Shown: piece after piece, positions 54,404 through 63,583 of the stretch
Position numbering within the stretch: the first letter of the stretch is position 1
Layout of the letters: each line of letters starts with the position of its first letter
From: Bradyrhizobium tropiciagri
GTDB lineage: Bacteria; Pseudomonadota; Alphaproteobacteria; Rhizobiales; Xanthobacteraceae
DNA length: 64,000 bases
Reading direction: 5' to 3'
Assembly (NCBI RefSeq): GCF_001189845.1
Contig: NZ_LFLZ01000006.1
Location: 160,973-224,972, forward strand
The notes under the pieces: generated by a model
Database searches by the model: none
What the model saw: only the letters and a program-made list of their open reading frames with translations
What the model was told of the DNA's origin: nothing
Position numbers and translations under genes: made by a program

Positions 54404-56026
54404 ATGGCGACCTCCGACAACAAGTTGGCCGATACCGACGAGAAGATTTTTGTCGGCAAGGGCGAGGAGACAGCCTGGTTGACGCTGGCGCTGGCCAATC
54501 GGCATGGCCTCGTCACCGGCGCGACCGGAACCGGCAAGACCGTCTCGCTTCAAGTCATGGCCGAAGGGTTTGCGCGCGCCGGTGTTCCGGTTTTCGCAGC
54601 CGACATCAAGGGCGATCTCTCTGGTATCTCTGAAGTCGGCGAGGCCAAGGACTTTATTGTGAAGCGCGCCCGGGAAATGGGCTTGACCTTCCAGCCCGAT
54701 CAATTCTCGACCGTGTTCTGGGACGTGTTCGGCGAGCAGGGCCATCCGGTGCGCGCCACCGTCACCGAGATGGGGCCGTTGCTGCTGTCGCGGATGCTCG
54801 ATCTGAACGACGTGCAGGAGGGCGTGCTCAACGTTGCCTTCCGTGTCGCCGATGAGAATGGCCTCGCGCTGATCGACATGAAGGATCTGCGCGCCCTGCT
54901 GGATGCGATTGCACCCGACGGCAGCAAGAAGGGGGCTGACGATGGGGAAGATCCGCTGGCGTCGATCCGCAAGGCCGCGCAAAGCTACGGCAACGTGTCC
55001 AAGGCGACGGTCGGAACGATCCAGCGTCAGCTTCTGGTGCTCGAGAACCAGGGCGGCGCAAAATTTTTCGGCGAGCCGGCGCTGACGCTGAAGGATTTCA
55101 TGCGGACCGACCGCGACGGCCGCGGCATGGTTAATATTCTCGTCGCCGACAAGCTGATGCAGAGCCCGCGGCTTTACGCCACGTTTCTGCTCTGGATGCT
55201 GTCGGAATTGTTCGAGGAATTGCCGGAGGCCGGCGACCTGCCGAAGCCGAAGCTGGTGTTCTTCTTCGACGAGGCGCATCTGTTGTTCACCGATGCGCCG
55301 AAGGCGCTGATGGACAAGATCGAGCAGGTGGTGCGGCTGATCCGCTCCAAGGGCGTCGGCGTCTATTTCGTCACGCAGAATCCGATTGACGTGCCGGACA
55401 AGGTGCTGGCGCAGCTCGGCAACCGCGTGCAGCATGCGCTGCGCGCCTTCACGCCGCGCGACCAGAAGGCGGTTGCCGCGGCCGCGCAGACCTTCCGGCC
55501 CAATCCGAAGCTCGATACCGCACGGGTGATCATGGAGCTCGGCAAGGGCGAGGCGCTGGTCTCGTTCCTCGAGGGTGCTGGCACGCCGTCGATGGTCGAA
55601 CGCGTCATGGTGCGGCCGCCGTCGGCGCGGATCGGGCCGATCACGCCGGAGGAACGCAAGGCGATCATGGATGCGAGCCCGGTGAAGGGCAAATACGACA
55701 CCGCGATCGACGCTGAATCCGCCTACGAGATCATCCAGAAGCGCCTGTCGGGCGCGGCGGCTCCGGCCGATGGTGGCGCTGCTGGTGGGGGTGGCGGCAT
55801 CCTCGGCCAGATCGGCGCGATCGCCGCCACGATCTTCGGCACCAATGTCAAGCGCGGCCGGCTCTCGACCGGGCAGGTGATCGCGCGCAACGTCACGCGC
55901 TCGGTGACCGACAAGGTGGTCGGCGGCGTGGTCGCGGATCTCGGCAAGTCGGTCGGCGGTTCGGTTGGCGGCTCGATCGGCCGTGCGCTGGTGCGGGGGG
56001 CCTTGGGCGGCTTGCTGCGCAGATAA
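54404..56026 (+). CDS. HerA-like ATPase (DUF853 family)
   Basis: This 540-residue protein has Walker A G-A-T-G-T-G-K-T (about residues 42-49), Walker B L-V-F-F-F-D-E-A-H (about 283-291) and sensor-like V-Y-F-V-T-Q-N-P-I-D. Its C-terminus is Gly-rich. DUF853 ATPases belong to the HerA/FtsK group of ring translocases; their substrate is not known. ATG 54404 has AAGAGG upstream. No nuclease gene such as nurA is adjacent. Confidence 0.87.
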   Translation: MATSDNKLADTDEKIFVGKGEETAWLTLALANRHGLVTGATGTGKTVSLQVMAEGFARAGVPVFAADIKGDLSGISEVGEAKDFIVKRAREMGLTFQPDQFSTVFWDVFGEQGHPVRATVTEMGPLLLSRMLDLNDVQEGVLNVAFRVADENGLALIDMKDLRALLDAIAPDGSKKGADDGEDPLASIRKAAQSYGNVSKATVGTIQRQLLVLENQGGAKFFGEPALTLKDFMRTDRDGRGMVNILVADKLMQSPRLYATFLLWMLSELFEELPEAGDLPKPKLVFFFDEAHLLFTDAPKALMDKIEQVVRLIRSKGVGVYFVTQNPIDVPDKVLAQLGNRVQHALRAFTPRDQKAVAAAAQTFRPNPKLDTARVIMELGKGEALVSFLEGAGTPSMVERVMVRPPSARIGPITPEERKAIMDASPVKGKYDTAIDAESAYEIIQKRLSGAAAPADGGAAGGGGGILGQIGAIAATIFGTNVKRGRLSTGQVIARNVTRSVTDKVVGGVVADLGKSVGGSVGGSIGRALVRGALGGLLRR

Positions 56027-56076
56027 TATTAGAGCTATCATCTCAGCGTTTTTCGTTATCTGTTTGGAACGAACCT

Positions 56077-57390
56077 TTGCTGAGATATCCGTCGCTGAAG
56101 GCGCCGTCGCATCTGTTGTTTCTGGTCTTCTGCATCGGGCTGATCGCAGATGTTCTGGTTCCCGAGATTTGGGGACACGGCAAGACGAAGGATTATCCAT
56201 TGTGGTTCTGGGCCGGACAGCAGGTGCTGCACGGTCAGAGCCTCTATCCGGTCGATCCATCCGGCTATTTCGAGTTCATCTACCCGCCGCTTCCGGCGGT
56301 GCTGCTTGCGCCTCTGGCATTCTTCGGCAAGGTCCCGCTTTACCTGTTTCTTTGCCTGCTCAACGCCGCGGCGGCGTGGCTGGTTGCGCAGTTCTCGCAT
56401 GCGATGGCGGGATCAGGCCGGCAGCCGGGCCTCTGGCTCGAGGCGCTGCCGGGTTGCATCATGATCACCTTCGTGGTCGATATTTTCGACCTTGGGCAAC
56501 CGAACCTGCTTCTGCTCGTGATGATGCTTGGCGGCTTCTGGCTGTTGCGGGGCGGGCGGCCCTGGCTTGCCGTCGGCATGTTTGCCCTGGCGACCGCAAT
56601 CAAGGTGTTCCCGATTGCGGTGTTGCCCTATCTCGTCTGGCGCAGGCGCTGGGGCGCGGTCGCCGGCATGACCGCGTTTCTGGTCTTCTTCCTGCTGATC
56701 CTGCCGGCGCCGTTCCGTGGCTTCCAGCACAACGTCGCCGAGTTGAAGACCTGGTACCAGGGCATGATCGGGACCAGTTCGGCCGAGGGGTTTGGTCAAC
56801 GGGCCGAGCAGAACTGGTCGTCGGTCAACCAGTCCATCATCGCGGTATCGCATCGGCTGTTGCGGCCGCTGAACTACAATCAGGACGATCCGCACAAGCC
56901 GCCGCGCTACATGAACCTCGTCGATCTCGACTTCGCGACGGCGAACTGGATCGTCGTCGCAGTCTGCGCCCTGATCGGGCTCGGCTACATCCGCTTGATA
57001 CCGCCGGCCTGGCTGCGGACCGAAAAGTCGGACGCGGAGGAGATCGGCATCCTGTTCTGCCTGATGACGGTGGCTTCGCCCTTGGCGCGGGAGTATTACT
57101 TCGTCTGGCTGTTCTTCCCGATCACGGTGCTGGTGCATCGCGCTGCCTATGATCCGCGGCCCAAGGTGCGGACCGGAACCTGGATCGTGCTCGCGGCCGT
57201 TTGCGTCCTGCTCGGCTTCTCGTTGCCGATGTATCCGATCGCGCTGCAGGCCTATGGCAACAATCTCGCCGCGACCTTCGTGCTGATCGCGGGCCTGGCC
57301 TGGCACCTCAGGTCTCCGCTCAAGCAAGGTGGAGAAGCTTTGCCTCCGGCGCCCGGCGCGCTACAACCTGGCGTAACGTCCAAACAATAG
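56077..57390 (+). CDS. Membrane glycosyltransferase, GT87 (DUF2029) family
   Basis: This 437-residue protein has about ten membrane helices and the family segment Y-P-V-D-P-S-G-Y-F-E-F-I-Y-P-P-L (about residues 62-77), used with a polyprenyl-phosphate sugar donor; G-Q-P-N-L-L-L-L is the second marker. The start is TTG 56077; no ATG lies nearby. It probably adds mannose or a related sugar to a lipid-linked glycan at the outer face of the membrane. Confidence 0.82.
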   Translation: MLRYPSLKAPSHLLFLVFCIGLIADVLVPEIWGHGKTKDYPLWFWAGQQVLHGQSLYPVDPSGYFEFIYPPLPAVLLAPLAFFGKVPLYLFLCLLNAAAAWLVAQFSHAMAGSGRQPGLWLEALPGCIMITFVVDIFDLGQPNLLLLVMMLGGFWLLRGGRPWLAVGMFALATAIKVFPIAVLPYLVWRRRWGAVAGMTAFLVFFLLILPAPFRGFQHNVAELKTWYQGMIGTSSAEGFGQRAEQNWSSVNQSIIAVSHRLLRPLNYNQDDPHKPPRYMNLVDLDFATANWIVVAVCALIGLGYIRLIPPAWLRTEKSDAEEIGILFCLMTVASPLAREYYFVWLFFPITVLVHRAAYDPRPKVRTGTWIVLAAVCVLLGFSLPMYPIALQAYGNNLAATFVLIAGLAWHLRSPLKQGGEALPPAPGALQPGVTSKQ

Positions 57391-57400
57391 GATATCCGCG

Positions 57401-58801
57401 ATGTCCAACGCCAAGCTGCAGCCGGTCCTCGACCGCATCGATGCCGATTTCGACAACAGTCTCGAGCGGCTGTTCACGCTGCTGCGGATCAAATCGATCT
57501 CGGCCGATCCGGTCTTTGCCAATGACTGCAAGGCGGCTGCCGATCATCTCGCCAAGGATATCGCGACGCTGGGCTTCAAGACCGAGGTGCGGCCCACGGC
57601 CGGCCATCCGGCCGTGGTCGGCAAGCTGAACGGCTCGACCGACGGCCGTCCGCATGTGCTGTTCTACGGGCATTACGACGTGCAGCCGGTCGATCCCTTG
57701 AATCTCTGGCACCGTCCGCCGTTCGAGCCCGTGGTGACCGACCACGCCGACGGGCGCAAGATCATCGTCGCGCGCGGCGCCGAGGACGACAAGGGACAGT
57801 TGATGACCTTCATCGAGGCCTGCCGCGCCTGGAAGACGGTGACGGGATCGCTGCCGGTCGACATCACCATCATCATCGAGGGTGAGGAGGAAATCGGTTC
57901 GAAGAATTTCGTGCCGTTCCTCGAGGCGAACAAGGCCGAGCTCAAGGCCGACTTCGCGCTGGTCTGCGACACCGGCATGTGGGACCCCAACACGCCGGCG
58001 ATCACCACTTCGCTGCGCGGCCTGGTCTATGACGAGGTCAAGATCAAGGCTGCCAATCGCGACCTGCATTCCGGTGTGTTCGGCGGCGGCGCGCAGAACC
58101 CGATCCGCGTGCTGACGCGGATTCTCGGCGGCCTGCATGACGACAACGGCCACATCACCATCCCCGGTTTCTATGATGGCGTGAAGGATCTGCCGCCGGA
58201 CATCCTGGCGCAGTGGAAGCAACTCAATCTGACGCCGGAAAGTTTCCTCAAGCCGATCGGCCTCTCGGTGCCCGCCGGCGAAAAGGATCGGCTGCTGATC
58301 GAGCAGATCTCCTCGCGGCCGACCTGCGACATCAACGGCATCATCGGCGGCTATACCGGCGAGGGCTCCAAGACAGTGATCGCGGCCGAGGCGTCGGCGA
58401 AGGTCTCGTTCCGCCTGGTCGAGGGACAGGATCCCGAGAAGATCCGACAGGCGTTCCGCGACTATGTGAAGGCGCGCGTGCCGGCGGACTGCAAGGCCGA
58501 GTTCACCGATCATTCCTCCGCGCCGGCGATCGCGCTCGACTGGAACATGAAGCCGCTGGCGGCCGCTCGCCGCGCGCTGACCGACGAGTGGGGCAAGGAG
58601 GCGCTCGTGATCGGCTCCGGCGCCTCGATCCCGATCGTCGCCGACTTCAAGCGCACGCTCGGCCTCGACAGCGTGCTGGTCGGCTTCGGTCTCGACGACG
58701 ACAATATCCATTCGCCGAACGAGAAGTACGATCTCAAGAGCTACCACAAGGGCATCCGCTCCTGGGCGCGGATTTTGGCGGCCTTCGCGGAAGCCAAGTA
58801 G
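57401..58801 (+). CDS. M20 family dipeptidase
   Basis: This 466-residue protein has the M20 metal motifs L-F-Y-G-H-Y-D-V-Q-P (about residues 87-96), R-G-A-E-D-D-K-G-Q (about 125-133), and E-G-E-E-E-I-G-S (about 162-169), with a dimerisation domain and a C-terminal His. It hydrolyses dipeptides or related amides in the cytoplasm using two zinc ions. AGGA precedes ATG 57401. A terminator follows at 58822. Confidence 0.92.
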   Translation: MSNAKLQPVLDRIDADFDNSLERLFTLLRIKSISADPVFANDCKAAADHLAKDIATLGFKTEVRPTAGHPAVVGKLNGSTDGRPHVLFYGHYDVQPVDPLNLWHRPPFEPVVTDHADGRKIIVARGAEDDKGQLMTFIEACRAWKTVTGSLPVDITIIIEGEEEIGSKNFVPFLEANKAELKADFALVCDTGMWDPNTPAITTSLRGLVYDEVKIKAANRDLHSGVFGGGAQNPIRVLTRILGGLHDDNGHITIPGFYDGVKDLPPDILAQWKQLNLTPESFLKPIGLSVPAGEKDRLLIEQISSRPTCDINGIIGGYTGEGSKTVIAAEASAKVSFRLVEGQDPEKIRQAFRDYVKARVPADCKAEFTDHSSAPAIALDWNMKPLAAARRALTDEWGKEALVIGSGASIPIVADFKRTLGLDSVLVGFGLDDDNIHSPNEKYDLKSYHKGIRSWARILAAFAEAK

Positions 58802-58821
58802 ACGATACACACCGCACGTAA

Positions 58822-58849
58822 AAACGCCGCCCGGAATTGGGCGGCGTTT
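58822..58849. terminator. Terminator of the M20 gene (left copy)
   Basis: Perfect stem aaacgccgccc and gggcggcgttt with loop ggaatt, just after the M20 stop codon. Confidence 0.85.
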
Positions 58850-58858
58850 GATTTGCGT

Positions 58859-58889
58859 GTAGGATGGGTAGAGCGAAGCGAAACCCATC
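58859..58889. repeat. REP arm, left
   Basis: gtaggatgggtagagcgaag plus cgaaacccatc. It is the inverted partner of 59456-59486, differing at one base. This REP is common in the genus. Confidence 0.8.
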
Positions 58890-58908
58890 ACTTCTTCTTG
58901 CGATCAGT

Positions 58909-59444
58909 ATGGTCACTTACCGTCGCAATTTTATTCCCGGAGGCAGTTTCTTCTTCACGGTCAACCTGGAGGACCGGCGCCTGCAACTGCTCACAGAACA
59001 CATCGATCAACTGCGCACGGCTTTCCGCGAAACGCGCGAACGGCATCCTTTCAGGACTGAGGCGATTGTCATTCTTCCCGCCACCTCCATGCGGTCTGGA
59101 GCTTACCGGAAGGCGACGGTGACTTCGCGACCCGTTGGCGGCAGATCAAATCGGCCTTCTCGCGGCGTCTACCGATCGGTGAGCCGGTCTCGGGTAGCCG
59201 CGCTTCAAAAGGAGAGCGCGGCATTTGGCAACGGCGGTATTGGGAGCACACGATCCAGGGTGAGGACGATTTCTCCCGTCACGTCGATTACGTGCATATC
59301 AACCCGCTTAAGCACGGCCTTGTGAAGCGGGTGAGAGATTGGCCGCATTCATCGTTTCATCGCATGGTTGCGCTCGGAATCTATCCCGAGGATTGGGCTG
59401 GCGACGGGACGAAACTGGATGGGGCGTTCGGCGAGCGGTCTTGA
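58909..59444 (+). pseudogene. REP-associated tyrosine transposase (RAYT, IS200/IS605-like), frameshifted at its HUH motif
   Basis: The frame from ATG 58909 reads V-T-Y-R-R-N-F-I-P-G-G-S-F-F-F-T-V-N-L then goes out of frame at cttcccgccacctcc (59074-59088). Adding one base between 59080 and 59081 (ccgaccacc) restores L-P-D-H-L-H-A-V-W, the HUH metal site, and the rest up to TGA 59444, including I-W-Q-R-R-Y-W-E-H and the catalytic Tyr region Y-V-H-I-N-P-L-K-H-G. About 179 residues when repaired, normal for RAYT. Without the base, no active enzyme is possible. Confidence 0.85.
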
Positions 59445-59455
59445 TGCGGAGGCGC

Positions 59456-59486
59456 GATGGGTTTCGCTGCGCTCTACCCATCCTAC
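59456..59486. repeat. REP arm, right
   Basis: gatgggtttcgctgcgctct plus acccatcctac. It is the inverted partner of the left arm. Confidence 0.8.
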
Positions 59487-59512
59487 AGAAGTCCGCCAGC
59501 CCCCGCACGTAA

Positions 59513-59540
59513 AAACGCCGCCCGGAATTGGGCGGCGTTT
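59513..59540. terminator. Terminator, right copy
   Basis: Same stem and loop as at 58822-58849. Here it faces the end of the class II aldolase gene and may serve it from the other side. Confidence 0.8.
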
Positions 59541-59596
59541 TGATTCCGATAGTGCAGAGGGTCTTGGCAGCTAGCCTACCCGAAGATTGTGAAATT

Positions 59597-60376
59597 TCAA
59601 TCACGGTAACCGGGATTGACCCGGTCGAGCTTGCGCAGCAGCGGCGGCCAGACCAGCTGGGTCGAGCGCAACTCGGCACGGTCGGGGTTGGAGAGCAGCT
59701 CGGTGTTCTTGTCGATCGCGAGCTGGTCGACCGGATAGGCGATCGGTCCGAGCGCGCGGGTCGCCACCTGCATCGAGCAGGCGCGCTCCAGATGGTACAT
59801 CCGCTCGAAGGCGGACGCGACCGAGCGGCCGACCGTCAGCGTGCCGTGATTGCGCAGCAGCATGTGGTTCTTGCTGCCGAGATCGCGCTGCAGGCGCGGA
59901 CGCTCGTCATGATCGAGCGCGATGCCTTCATAGTCGTGATAGGCGAGATCGTGGGTGACGAGCTGCGCGGTCTGGTTCAGCGGCAGCAGCCCGTCGGGAC
60001 CGCTCGACACCGCAGTGCCGTCGATCGTGTGCAGATGGAGCACGCAGCCGGCGTCCTCGCGCACCTCGTGGATCGCCGAATGAATGGTGAAGCCGGCCGG
60101 GTTGATGCTGTACTCGCTCTCCGAGAGTTGGTTGCCGTCGAGGTCGACCTTGACCAGGCTCGAGGCGGTGATCTCGTCGAACATCAGCCCGTAGGGGTTG
60201 ATCAGGAAGTGATGCTCGGGGCCGGGCACGCGGGCGGAGATGTGGGTATCGACCAGATCGTCCCAGCCATAGAGCGCGACCAGCCGGTAGCAGGCGGCGA
60301 GATTGATCCGCTGCTCCCATTCCGCCGCACTCATATTCGACGGCACTTCCTTCAGGCGCGCTTCCGCTGGCGACAT
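59597..60376 (-). CDS. Class II aldolase/adducin family protein
   Basis: This 259-residue protein has the zinc-binding motifs L-H-L-H-T (about residues 117-121) and L-R-N-H-G-T-L (about 173-179), and T-H-I-S-A-R-V-P-G near the N-terminus. Relatives cleave phospho-sugars or act as ketoacid aldolases; the closer ones of this length (with adducin-like N-terminus) have unknown substrates. GGAG precedes ATG 60376; 60334 is an alternative start. Confidence 0.88.
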   Translation of the reverse strand: MSPAEARLKEVPSNMSAAEWEQRINLAACYRLVALYGWDDLVDTHISARVPGPEHHFLINPYGLMFDEITASSLVKVDLDGNQLSESEYSINPAGFTIHSAIHEVREDAGCVLHLHTIDGTAVSSGPDGLLPLNQTAQLVTHDLAYHDYEGIALDHDERPRLQRDLGSKNHMLLRNHGTLTVGRSVASAFERMYHLERACSMQVATRALGPIAYPVDQLAIDKNTELLSNPDRAELRSTQLVWPPLLRKLDRVNPGYRD

Positions 60377-60544
60377 GACGATTGCTCCATTGATGGCTGT
60401 TTCCTGCGTCGAACCTAGCGTCGGCGCCGCATCGCGGCAAGGCAGCGTAACGGCGTGACAGTCATGTCAGCATGCGACGGCTGGCCCACGATCCGGGAGA
60501 TCGTGCTCCGGAAGTGGGCAGCAGCGTAACGGACGTGCTGCGCG

Positions 60545-62194
60545 CTACGGCGCCGGGATCGCCAGCAGGCTCGAGATGCTGCGGCCGCGGATGTCGTAGA
60601 CGCGGGCGAACACGACATCGTCGCGCTTGATCTCGACCATCACGGGCGCGGCCAATCCCTTGCAGTAGAACTCGCCGAGCGTCATCGCGAAGTCGGCGGC
60701 ATTGCTGTCCCAGCCGATCGTGAAGTCGGGCCCGAGCGCGACCTGCGCGGGGCGCTGCGGTCCGCACACGGCGACCTTCCACTTGCGATTCTGTGGCGGC
60801 ACTTCCTGCCGCTCCGCCAGCTGCTCGCGCAGCCCGTCGGAAGCCTGCTTCAGCGCCAGGCCCCAATAGTCCAGCATGAAGAAGTTGTCGGCGGTCCGCA
60901 CCGTGCCGGCGATGTGGTTGAAGTGCGTGTATTGGTACGGATGCAGGCGGATCATTTCGCTGAGCGGCAGCAGCAGGCCGAACGCGAACACCGCGAGTGC
61001 CGCGGGCTGCCAGGCGCGGCGGTTCTCGCCGAGCCAGTCCATGCCGCGGGCGAATGCGACGCCGGCGAGCACCGCCATCGGCGGGATCACGAAGATGAAA
61101 TGGCGGATGCCGTTGTAGAGCGCCGGCCGCTTCACCATCGCGATCACCAGCGGCAAGGTCGCCGCCAGCGTCAGCATCAGCATGATCGACTTGCGCTTCG
61201 CGGTCACATCGATGCGCGACAGCGACATGAAGGTGGTGACGACAGCCGCGGTCAGCAGCACCAGCATCACTTCGGGAAGCTGCAGCGCGAACAGCGTGGG
61301 CAGATAGGACCACGGCATGTCCGGCACCGACACCAGCGCGCCGTCGAACATCTCCTTCCACGGTTTCTCGAAGAAGTGCGAGAAGTAGGTCACCGCTTCC
61401 AGCGGATGCCCGGGCTCCATGATCGACCACGGCCAGATCAGGCCCATCACGAGATAGCCGAGAACAAGCCCCGGCAGCAGCACATAGACGACGTGGGCAA
61501 AGCGGTGGGTCGCCTCGCGCGCGCCCTGCTTGCGGAATTCCTCGATGAAGAGCGGGATGAAGCCGACCACGGCGTAGATCAGAGCGAGCCCGCCAAGGAC
61601 GCGGCAGCCGATCGACAGGCCAGTCCCCAGGCCCACGATCAGAATCGTGCGGGGCGAGGGTGCCGGATATTCCTCGAACAGGCGGACGAGACCCAGGATC
61701 AGGACGATCATCGCCACGGCGAACGGCGCATCCTTCGGGTTCATGAACATGTGGCCGTAGAAGGTCGGGCACAGCGCCAGCAGCAGCAGCGCCGCCAGTC
61801 CCGCCAGCGGGCCGCCGACACGGCGCGCCAGGCGCCAGGTTACGGCGAGGCCGATGACGCCGACGATCGCGCCGAGCAGGCGGCGCGTCTCGAACAATTC
61901 GAGCGGAATGACCTTGTGCAGCAGGGCCGCGGCCATATCGAAGCCGCCGCCGTACATATAGAGGTTGGCGAACGACAGCGCGCCGGTGTCCTTGAACCCG
62001 GACCCGTACATGCGCAGCAGGAGGTCGGCATATTCAGCGTGGGTGTAATCGTCCCAGCCCAGGCCGTAGTCGCGGAAAGTGAGGCCGGCGACCACGGCGA
62101 CCACGCCGAGGACGAGGAATGCGAGATCGTCGCAGGTCTTCTCCACGGAGCGCCGCGCAGGCGCCTCGATGGCAGACGTCGTAATCGATGACAT
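60545..62194 (-). CDS. Membrane glycosyltransferase, GT39/ArnT-like
   Basis: This 549-residue protein has 10-12 membrane helices. W-D-D-Y-T-H-A-E-Y follows the first helix, the acidic pair that GT39 enzymes use for catalysis, and G-H-M-F-M-N-P-K-D-A-P-F lies in a later loop. It probably transfers a sugar from polyprenyl phosphate to protein or lipid at the periplasmic face. ATG 62194; ribosome site weak. The C-terminal 130 residues (after the last helix) are soluble. Confidence 0.82.
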   Translation of the reverse strand: MSSITTSAIEAPARRSVEKTCDDLAFLVLGVVAVVAGLTFRDYGLGWDDYTHAEYADLLLRMYGSGFKDTGALSFANLYMYGGGFDMAAALLHKVIPLELFETRRLLGAIVGVIGLAVTWRLARRVGGPLAGLAALLLLALCPTFYGHMFMNPKDAPFAVAMIVLILGLVRLFEEYPAPSPRTILIVGLGTGLSIGCRVLGGLALIYAVVGFIPLFIEEFRKQGAREATHRFAHVVYVLLPGLVLGYLVMGLIWPWSIMEPGHPLEAVTYFSHFFEKPWKEMFDGALVSVPDMPWSYLPTLFALQLPEVMLVLLTAAVVTTFMSLSRIDVTAKRKSIMLMLTLAATLPLVIAMVKRPALYNGIRHFIFVIPPMAVLAGVAFARGMDWLGENRRAWQPAALAVFAFGLLLPLSEMIRLHPYQYTHFNHIAGTVRTADNFFMLDYWGLALKQASDGLREQLAERQEVPPQNRKWKVAVCGPQRPAQVALGPDFTIGWDSNAADFAMTLGEFYCKGLAAPVMVEIKRDDVVFARVYDIRGRSISSLLAIPAP

Positions 62195-62533
62195 AGCTAG
62201 TGGTACCGGCGTGCCTGTGGCCCAGTTTGGCGCTTTAGGGCCTCATTCCCCGGCATCCATAGCGCAGTTCCGTTTCCGAGTAATTGGTAATTGTGGCGTA
62301 ATTTCCCAGATGCGTTGCAATAAATTGGCAGCAATTCGTAGCCAGTAAATCTACGGAAGCGGGGCGCCGACGCCGTGTGGCGTGACCGTGAGAAAGACGC
62401 GTGTCCGCACGGTTAAGCGGGATTTTAGGGAACTCTGCCTACAATTGGCGGTTGGCGGTGTGGGCAATATGACGGTATCGTGGCGTTGGTGGCCCACACC
62501 CATTTTTGGTCGGGTCTCCCGGGGGTTAGTTCG
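62195..62533. other. Divergent intergenic region, nothing clear
   Basis: This 339-bp region lies between the GT39 gene and the proline-rich membrane protein gene. No coding frame or strong hairpin is seen. The part at 62280-62345 is AT-rich and may hold promoters. Confidence 0.35.
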
Positions 62534-63400
62534 ATGAAGGTTGGTCTGTTGGTCGTCGGCGCGGGCCTGGTCGTGGCGGGCTTGGCGGCGGTCGGCTTGG
62601 GAATCCCCTACAAGGAATTCAGCGTCGGCGGCACCTTGATCATGACAGGCGTGACCGGCGTGTGCACGGGCGCGATCGTGCTGGCGCTTGCCGCCGTGGT
62701 TGGGGAACTCAAAGTCATCGCCGCGCGGCTCGAGCCCGGAGCCGCGGGCGGAAGCGTTGAGGTTCCGTCTGCAACTTCCCCGCGCATTGCCCCTGACGAG
62801 GCGGTGTTCCCGCCGCCGCGCGAGCCGAAGGTCGCCGCACCCCCGCCGGTTCCGCCGGCCGCGCCGCCCTGGCACGACGAACTTACCACGCGCGGCACGC
62901 CAGCCGAGGCACCGCCGCCCGTGCCGGGTGCAGCGCCCGCAGATGGCAGCGCGCCGCCGAAGCGGCGCAACCTGCTGTTCTCGTCCTCGCGCAAGGAGCG
63001 TGAGCGGACCGAGACACGGGCTGCCGAGCCGCTGACGCCGGATCTGCTGTCGCCGGAACTGCGTCCGGGCCCGGCCGCGGCGGCCGACCTCGCGCCGGCA
63101 ACATTCGACGATGCGTGGCCGAAGGCCGATCGGCCGAGGTCGGTCGACGTCGCCCCGCGGCGTGGCCCACGGGCGCCGTCGACCTTCGGCGAGGCGCAGT
63201 CGGCGGCCGCGTCGCCATCATCAGGCCATCCGCCGTCGCCGCAGGAGCAGCCCCCGGTGACCGTGCTCAAATCGGGCGTCGTCGACGGCATGGCCTATTC
63301 GCTCTATTCCGACGGATCGATCGAGGCGCAAATGCCCGAGGGGATGATGCGGTTTGCCTCGATCGACGAGCTCCGCTCGCATCTGGAGCAAAGGCCGTAG
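62534..63400 (+). CDS. Hypothetical membrane protein with Pro-rich cytoplasmic region
   Basis: This 288-residue protein has two membrane helices (about residues 3-22 and 32-56), a long Pro/Ala-rich low-complexity region (about 80-240), and a compact C-terminus (S-G-V-V-D-G-M-A-Y-S-L-Y-S-D-G-S-I-E-A) that looks like a small folded domain conserved in this group. ATG 62534 has GGGGG upstream. Function unknown. Confidence 0.72.
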   Translation: MKVGLLVVGAGLVVAGLAAVGLGIPYKEFSVGGTLIMTGVTGVCTGAIVLALAAVVGELKVIAARLEPGAAGGSVEVPSATSPRIAPDEAVFPPPREPKVAAPPPVPPAAPPWHDELTTRGTPAEAPPPVPGAAPADGSAPPKRRNLLFSSSRKERERTETRAAEPLTPDLLSPELRPGPAAAADLAPATFDDAWPKADRPRSVDVAPRRGPRAPSTFGEAQSAAASPSSGHPPSPQEQPPVTVLKSGVVDGMAYSLYSDGSIEAQMPEGMMRFASIDELRSHLEQRP

Positions 63401-63583
63401 ATCTACGGCAATACTTGCGAACGGCCGGCGCGAAGTCTAAAACACGGCAGTTCTTGTCAGATTTCCTGTAATCCGCTCATATTCGCGAAGTAGTGCGCGA
63501 TTCTGTTGATGTATTGTCGCGCGCGGATACTGCCCGAACGGCGTGCGGCGCCGCGCCGTCGAGAGCACGGGGAAGGTTGAGCC

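Larger units (their letters stand above)
58812..59540. mobile_element. RAYT unit: decayed REP-associated transposase within inverted REP arms and 38-bp direct repeats
   Basis: From outside in: 38-bp identical direct repeats (58812-58849 and 59503-59540) which each contain a terminator hairpin; 31-bp inverted repeats (58859-58889 and 59456-59486, 30 of 31 bases alike); and a broken IS200-like transposase (58909-59444). The layout fits a REP-associated tyrosine transposase unit placed next to the terminator of the M20 gene, with that terminator now present twice. Confidence 0.72.
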
